Source: CAZVPZ01 sp964629245 (GTDB lineage Archaea > Nanohalarchaeota > Nanosalinia > Nanosalinales > Nanosalinaceae). Taken from it: DNA of 7,846 nucleotides. A model generated the notes under the pieces. It made no database searches. It had not been told where the DNA came from and saw only the letters and a program-made list of their open reading frames with translations. This document shows positions 4,988 to 7,846 of the stretch, one piece after another (within the stretch, counting starts at the first letter, position 1; each line of letters opens with the position of its first letter). A program made the translations under genes and the position numbers. Location of the stretch: assembly GCA_964629245.1 (NCBI GenBank), contig CAZVPZ010000032.1, forward strand, positions 1 through 7,846, in the 5' to 3' direction.

Positions 4988-5341
4988 TCACTCCTCCGCC
5001 AGCGCCTCCTGGACCGAAGTCAGGCAGAGGACAGCGCACTTCCTCCGCATCGGGGAGACATCGATTCCCAAGAGGTCAATTATCCAGTCGCCGTCGAGTT
5101 CGAGAACTTCTTCCACGGCCATCCCGACGAGTTCCTCCGAAAGCACGGACGCCGCCGCAGTTGAAATCGCGCAACCGTCTGTCTCGTGCCTGACCTCCTC
5201 TACTTTCCCGTCCTCGGTCTCGACATAGACGTGAACGTGGTCGCCGCAGCTCGGGTTGTCGCCCTCTGCCTCCTTCGCGTCTTCGATGCGGCCCTCGTTC
5301 CGGGGCCTCTTGTAGTGGTCAAGTATCTCGTCGCGGTACAC
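4988..5341 (-). CDS. sufU: SufU/IscU-type Fe-S assembly protein
   Basis: This protein accepts sulfur from SufS or holds a nascent cluster. The 117 residues carry the three family cysteines: C32 in NPSCGD with D34, C57 in DGCAIS, and C102 in RRKCAVLC, plus an extra C106. As in SufU, the residue before the third Cys is Lys (IscU has His), and the LPPVK chaperone motif of IscU is absent. However, the C57-C102 spacing of 45 is IscU-like: the insertion of about 20 residues typical of bacterial SufU is missing. It therefore mixes features of both types. The start is GTG 5341, preceded at 7 bases by AGGTG (5349-5353) that overlaps the sufS stop. Position directly after sufS supports a SufS partner. 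Whether it is a zinc-bound sulfur acceptor or a true scaffold cannot be told. Confidence 0.92.
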   Translation of the reverse strand: MYRDEILDHYKRPRNEGRIEDAKEAEGDNPSCGDHVHVYVETEDGKVEEVRHETDGCAISTAAASVLSEELVGMAVEEVLELDGDWIIDLLGIDVSPMRRKCAVLCLTSVQEALAEE

Positions 5342-5351
5342 TTTTTAACAC

Positions 5352-6542
5352 CTAGTTAAAGACCTCGTTCACCCTTTCGACAGCTTTAACCAGCCTTTCC
5401 AAGTCTTTCCTGTCATTGTAGAGGTAGGTGGATGCCCTCGCCGTGCCAGAAAGGCCGAGAGATTCCATCAGGGGCTGTGCGCAGTGGTGGCCGGCACGAA
5501 TCGCGACGCCCTCCTGGTTGAGCACCTCGGCTATATCGTGAGAGTGGATGCCCTCCATCGTGAAGGATGTGATGAAGCTTTTATCTGGTGCAAGCACCTC
5601 GACACCCTCGATCGATGATAGCTCCTGTCGCATCCTACGGTTGAGTTCTATCTCGTGGTCGCGTATATCCTCCAGCCCCACTGCCTCAAGGTAGGATATC
5701 GCTTCCCCCAGACCAACTGCGCCGGCGATATTTGGCGTCCCGGCCTCGAACCTCTCAGGCACTTCCTCCCACCGCGTCTCCTCTTTCGTCACCCTCCTGA
5801 TCATCCCGCCACCGACCTGGTAGGGCTCCATACCCTCAAGCAGGGGTTTTTTGCCGTATAAACCGCCGATACCCGTTGGGCCAAGCATCTTGTGGCCGGA
5901 GAAGGCGAGGAAGTCGACACCAAGCTCCTTCACATCTGTCGGAATCCTGGGAACTGACTGGGCGCCGTCCACCACCACGTAGGCGTCGTTTTCATGCGCG
6001 ATATCGACGATTTCCCTCACAGGGTTCTCTGAGCCGAAGACGTTCGAGATGTGTGAAAGCGAGACCAGTGATGTGCCGCTATCTATCATCTCCGAGGCGG
6101 CCTGGAGGTCCAGAGTGTGTCCCTCCGATGGCACGTACTCCAGTTCCAGCCCCTCTACTTCCGCTTTACGCCTCCAGGGCAACTGGTTGCTGTGGTGGGA
6201 CATCTCCGGTAGGACGAGCTTTCCATCTATTTCTAGCGATGATGCGAGCAGGTTCATCGCCTCCGTGGTGTTCCGCGTGAACACTATCTCCCCTCTCGAC
6301 GCAGACAGGAAATCCGCCACCGTACTTCTCGCATCCGAATAGGCCTGTGTAGCAGTATTCGCGAGGTCATAAAGCCCTCTACCGACGTTCGCGTTCTCCT
6401 CCCGGTAGAACCCGGCAATCCTTTCGATGACCTGGACCGGCGTCTGGGTGGTCGCGGCGTTGTCTAGGTATACTCTTCTCTCACCGGATTCTGAGGCCAG
6501 AGTGGGGAAATCCTGCCGGATGTGGGGGGGTTGAAAACTCAT
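5352..6542 (-). CDS. sufS: Cysteine desulfurase SufS
   Basis: SufS is a PLP enzyme that removes sulfur from L-cysteine as an enzyme persulfide, leaving alanine, and passes it to SufU or SufB. Numbered from ATG 6542 (396 residues), it shows YLDNAATTQTP (25-35), ANVGRGLYDLA (51-61), SHHSNQLPW (115-123, with H117 over the PLP) and VDGAQS (191-196, D192). It also shows SGHKMLGPTG (215-224, Schiff-base lysine K218), RFEAGTPN (264-271) and RAGHHCAQP (349-357, persulfide C354). The length is normal. ATG 6542 fits the family start (short stretch before DFPTL) and has GAGGT at 6555-6559 upstream. An in-frame ATG at 6578 would add 12 residues and overlap sufD by 26 bases; it cannot be excluded. It is 10 bases from both neighbours in the sufB-D-S-U run. 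Confidence 0.96.
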   Translation of the reverse strand: MSFQPPHIRQDFPTLASESGERRVYLDNAATTQTPVQVIERIAGFYREENANVGRGLYDLANTATQAYSDARSTVADFLSASRGEIVFTRNTTEAMNLLASSLEIDGKLVLPEMSHHSNQLPWRRKAEVEGLELEYVPSEGHTLDLQAASEMIDSGTSLVSLSHISNVFGSENPVREIVDIAHENDAYVVVDGAQSVPRIPTDVKELGVDFLAFSGHKMLGPTGIGGLYGKKPLLEGMEPYQVGGGMIRRVTKEETRWEEVPERFEAGTPNIAGAVGLGEAISYLEAVGLEDIRDHEIELNRRMRQELSSIEGVEVLAPDKSFITSFTMEGIHSHDIAEVLNQEGVAIRAGHHCAQPLMESLGLSGTARASTYLYNDRKDLERLVKAVERVNEVFN

Positions 6543-6552
6543 TGTCGAGGGG

Positions 6553-7692
6553 TTACCTCTGAAGCTTTTTATCGACATGCTCCCTTATACTTTCCTTCAG
6601 CAAGGGAAGAGATATCTCCGCCATCACCGGCTCGAAAAATCCCTTGACCGCAAGTCTTACCGCTTCCTCCTCCGTGATACCGCGCGATTTCATGTAGTAG
6701 AGCTGTTCCGGGTCGAGCCTGCCAGCGGACGCGGCGTGGCTGGCCTCCACATCCGGGTCCTCTATCATAAGCTTAGGTGAGGCGTCCACTTCCGCCTTGT
6801 CAGACAGTATCAGGACGTTCTCGTTCTGGAAACTCTTTGTATCATCCGCGGTAGTATCCACCTTCTGCATCCCCTCATAGACCGAGCGCGCCCGGTCATC
6901 GACCACTGCGGAGGAATCCATATCGCAGCTGGTGTTCTCGCCGCGGTGGTAGGCATGAAGGGATACATCGATATGCTGGTCGCCGACAGGATACCAGACC
7001 GCCCGCTTCTCCGTCGATGAGTTATCGCCCTTCAGGACGGTCTCCATCTTCGTCCTGGAAAGCTCTCCGCCAAAGACCGCGTTAAGCCAGTTGACCGAGG
7101 CATCGCGTTCCACTACCGCCTTCCTCCGCGAGTAACTGAACCCTGAATCAGCGGATTCGATAGCGCCGTAGGTCAGGCTGGCATTCTCCGATAGGTAGAG
7201 CTCGGTGACCGAGGTCAACAGTTCCGGAGAACCCCTGAACTCCTCAGTTATAGAGACCTCGGAGCTCCGCTCCGCGTCGACGACGAGGTGTGCGGAAAGC
7301 GTGGAATCCGTCCTGTGTACAACCGATACTTCCGCCTCGCCAGAAATCCTGACGTACACCGCCGAGTTCGCGAGTGCCGTGTGGAGAGCAGTCAGCCGGT
7401 TCTCACCTGTCTTCACCGCTGCCATCAAACCTTCGCCCGCCTCCCGTAGCGCCTCCGCCCCTGTGAAGACCTCTACTTCGCCTGTCACTTCAACATCCGG
7501 TTCCTGAACCTCGACAGGTCCGGGCTTGATGTCAGGATAGCGGGTCCAGGTCCGGCCCGGGGTCCTGATGCTCTCCGGCATGTCGAGAGTCCGTGTCAGC
7601 TCCCGCGCCTCCCGGCGCTTTTCAGTGAACTCGGCAGGTTCCCCGCTGAAAACGGCAGCTGGTCCGTCACCCAGTACATCTTCCCTCCTCAT
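6553..7692 (-). CDS. sufD: Fe-S cluster assembly scaffold subunit SufD
   Basis: SufD pairs with SufB on SufC to form the Fe-S scaffold. The 379 residues have a divergent N-terminal part, a long beta-rich middle (SGEAEVSVVHRT, AERSSEVSITEEF, SENASLTYGAIES), and the conserved SufBD C-terminal core. That core includes TKSFQNENVLILSDKAEVD, PKLMIEDPDVEASHAASAG with the conserved His, and LYYMKSRGITEEEAVRLAVKGFFEPV. It is called SufD rather than SufB because it is the shorter paralogue and the gene before it ends as SufB. ATG 7692 overlaps the sufB stop as ATGA, and GGAGG (7703-7707) lies 10 bases upstream inside sufB. This makes translational coupling, and hence balanced SufB and SufD synthesis, likely. 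Confidence 0.94.
   Translation of the reverse strand: MRREDVLGDGPAAVFSGEPAEFTEKRREARELTRTLDMPESIRTPGRTWTRYPDIKPGPVEVQEPDVEVTGEVEVFTGAEALREAGEGLMAAVKTGENRLTALHTALANSAVYVRISGEAEVSVVHRTDSTLSAHLVVDAERSSEVSITEEFRGSPELLTSVTELYLSENASLTYGAIESADSGFSYSRRKAVVERDASVNWLNAVFGGELSRTKMETVLKGDNSSTEKRAVWYPVGDQHIDVSLHAYHRGENTSCDMDSSAVVDDRARSVYEGMQKVDTTADDTKSFQNENVLILSDKAEVDASPKLMIEDPDVEASHAASAGRLDPEQLYYMKSRGITEEEAVRLAVKGFFEPVMAEISLPLLKESIREHVDKKLQR
6555..6559 (-). promoter_or_regulatory. Shine-Dalgarno favouring the downstream sufS start
   Basis: GAGGT on the - strand lies 12 bases before ATG 6542 and within the last codons of sufD. The alternative ATG 6578 has GGGAG only one base away, which is too close. Confidence 0.4.
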
Positions 7693-7846
7693 CCCAGACT
7701 GCCCTCCATCTCGAGTTCTATAAGACGGTTGAGCTCTACAGCGTATTCGAGCGGGAGCTCCTTCGCGATTGGCTCGATAAAGCCGCGTACAATCATCTCC
7801 TTCGCCTCTTCCTCCTCGATGCCGCGGGACATCAGGTAGTATATCT
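7689..7846 (-). CDS. sufB: Fe-S cluster assembly scaffold subunit SufB, C-terminus only
   Basis: The - strand frame entering from the right edge codes for 51 residues ending in TGA at 7689-7691. The sequence IYYLMSRGIEEEEAKEMIVRGFIEP, followed by KELPLEYAVELNRLIELEME, is the typical SufB C-terminus. In family members this region follows the cluster-related Cys/His sites, which are outside the window. It parallels the end of SufD (YYMKSRGITEEEA), as expected for paralogues. The start and the operon promoter lie beyond the window. Confidence 0.93.
   Translation of the reverse strand, partial: IYYLMSRGIEEEEAKEMIVRGFIEPIAKELPLEYAVELNRLIELEMEGSLG

Noticed and set aside
6543..6578. ATG 6578 as the sufS start
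   Set aside because: It adds 12 residues unlike the family N-terminus, overlaps sufD, and its purine-rich site is one base from the ATG; kept only as an alternative.

Overview
The window looks archaeal. It carries Nop5 and fibrillarin, the protein core of the C/D-box RNA methylation complex, and an intron-less tRNA-Gly without an encoded CCA. Several genes have TATA-like boxes about 26 bases before the start codon, as in leaderless archaeal transcripts. The proteins are rich in Glu/Asp but keep a fair number of Lys, and the genes are tightly packed. A halophilic or salt-adapted euryarchaeal or DPANN (nanohaloarchaeal-type) lineage would fit, but that placement is inference.

Left end (1-850), accessory-looking: the window opens inside a PIN-domain protein on the + strand. 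Its stop is followed in the same frame by a winged-helix regulator-like sequence with no start codon, probably a 5'-truncated gene. Base composition drops sharply at this junction (about 62% to 42% GC in hand-counted 60-base slices). Then comes tRNA-Gly(TCC) on the - strand, whose first 10 bases are repeated upstream with two hairpins in between.

Middle (1,000-4,150), RNA modification plus unrelated genes: a charged HTH-like protein overlaps nop5, which lacks the usual N-terminal fibrillarin-binding domain. A sulfatase/alkaline-phosphatase superfamily gene converges on nop5 with no gap and shares a 92-bp divergent promoter region with the fibrillarin gene. A 69-residue cysteine-containing protein with its own promoter follows on the - strand.

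Right end (4,184-7,846), iron-sulfur cluster assembly, all on the - strand: transcription order sufB (partial) - sufD - sufS - sufU - sufC. SufS supplies sulfur from cysteine, SufU is the sulfur acceptor or scaffold, and SufB-SufC-SufD form the ATP-driven scaffold complex. sufC has its own promoter, with a perfect 8-bp inverted repeat matching the core of DtxR/IdeR iron boxes between the TATA box and the start codon. This suggests separate iron-responsive control of the ATPase subunit.

The strongest leads are the iron-box-like operator before sufC, the shortened Nop5, and the duplicated 5' end of the tRNA with its structured leader. I found no convincing wholly new system.
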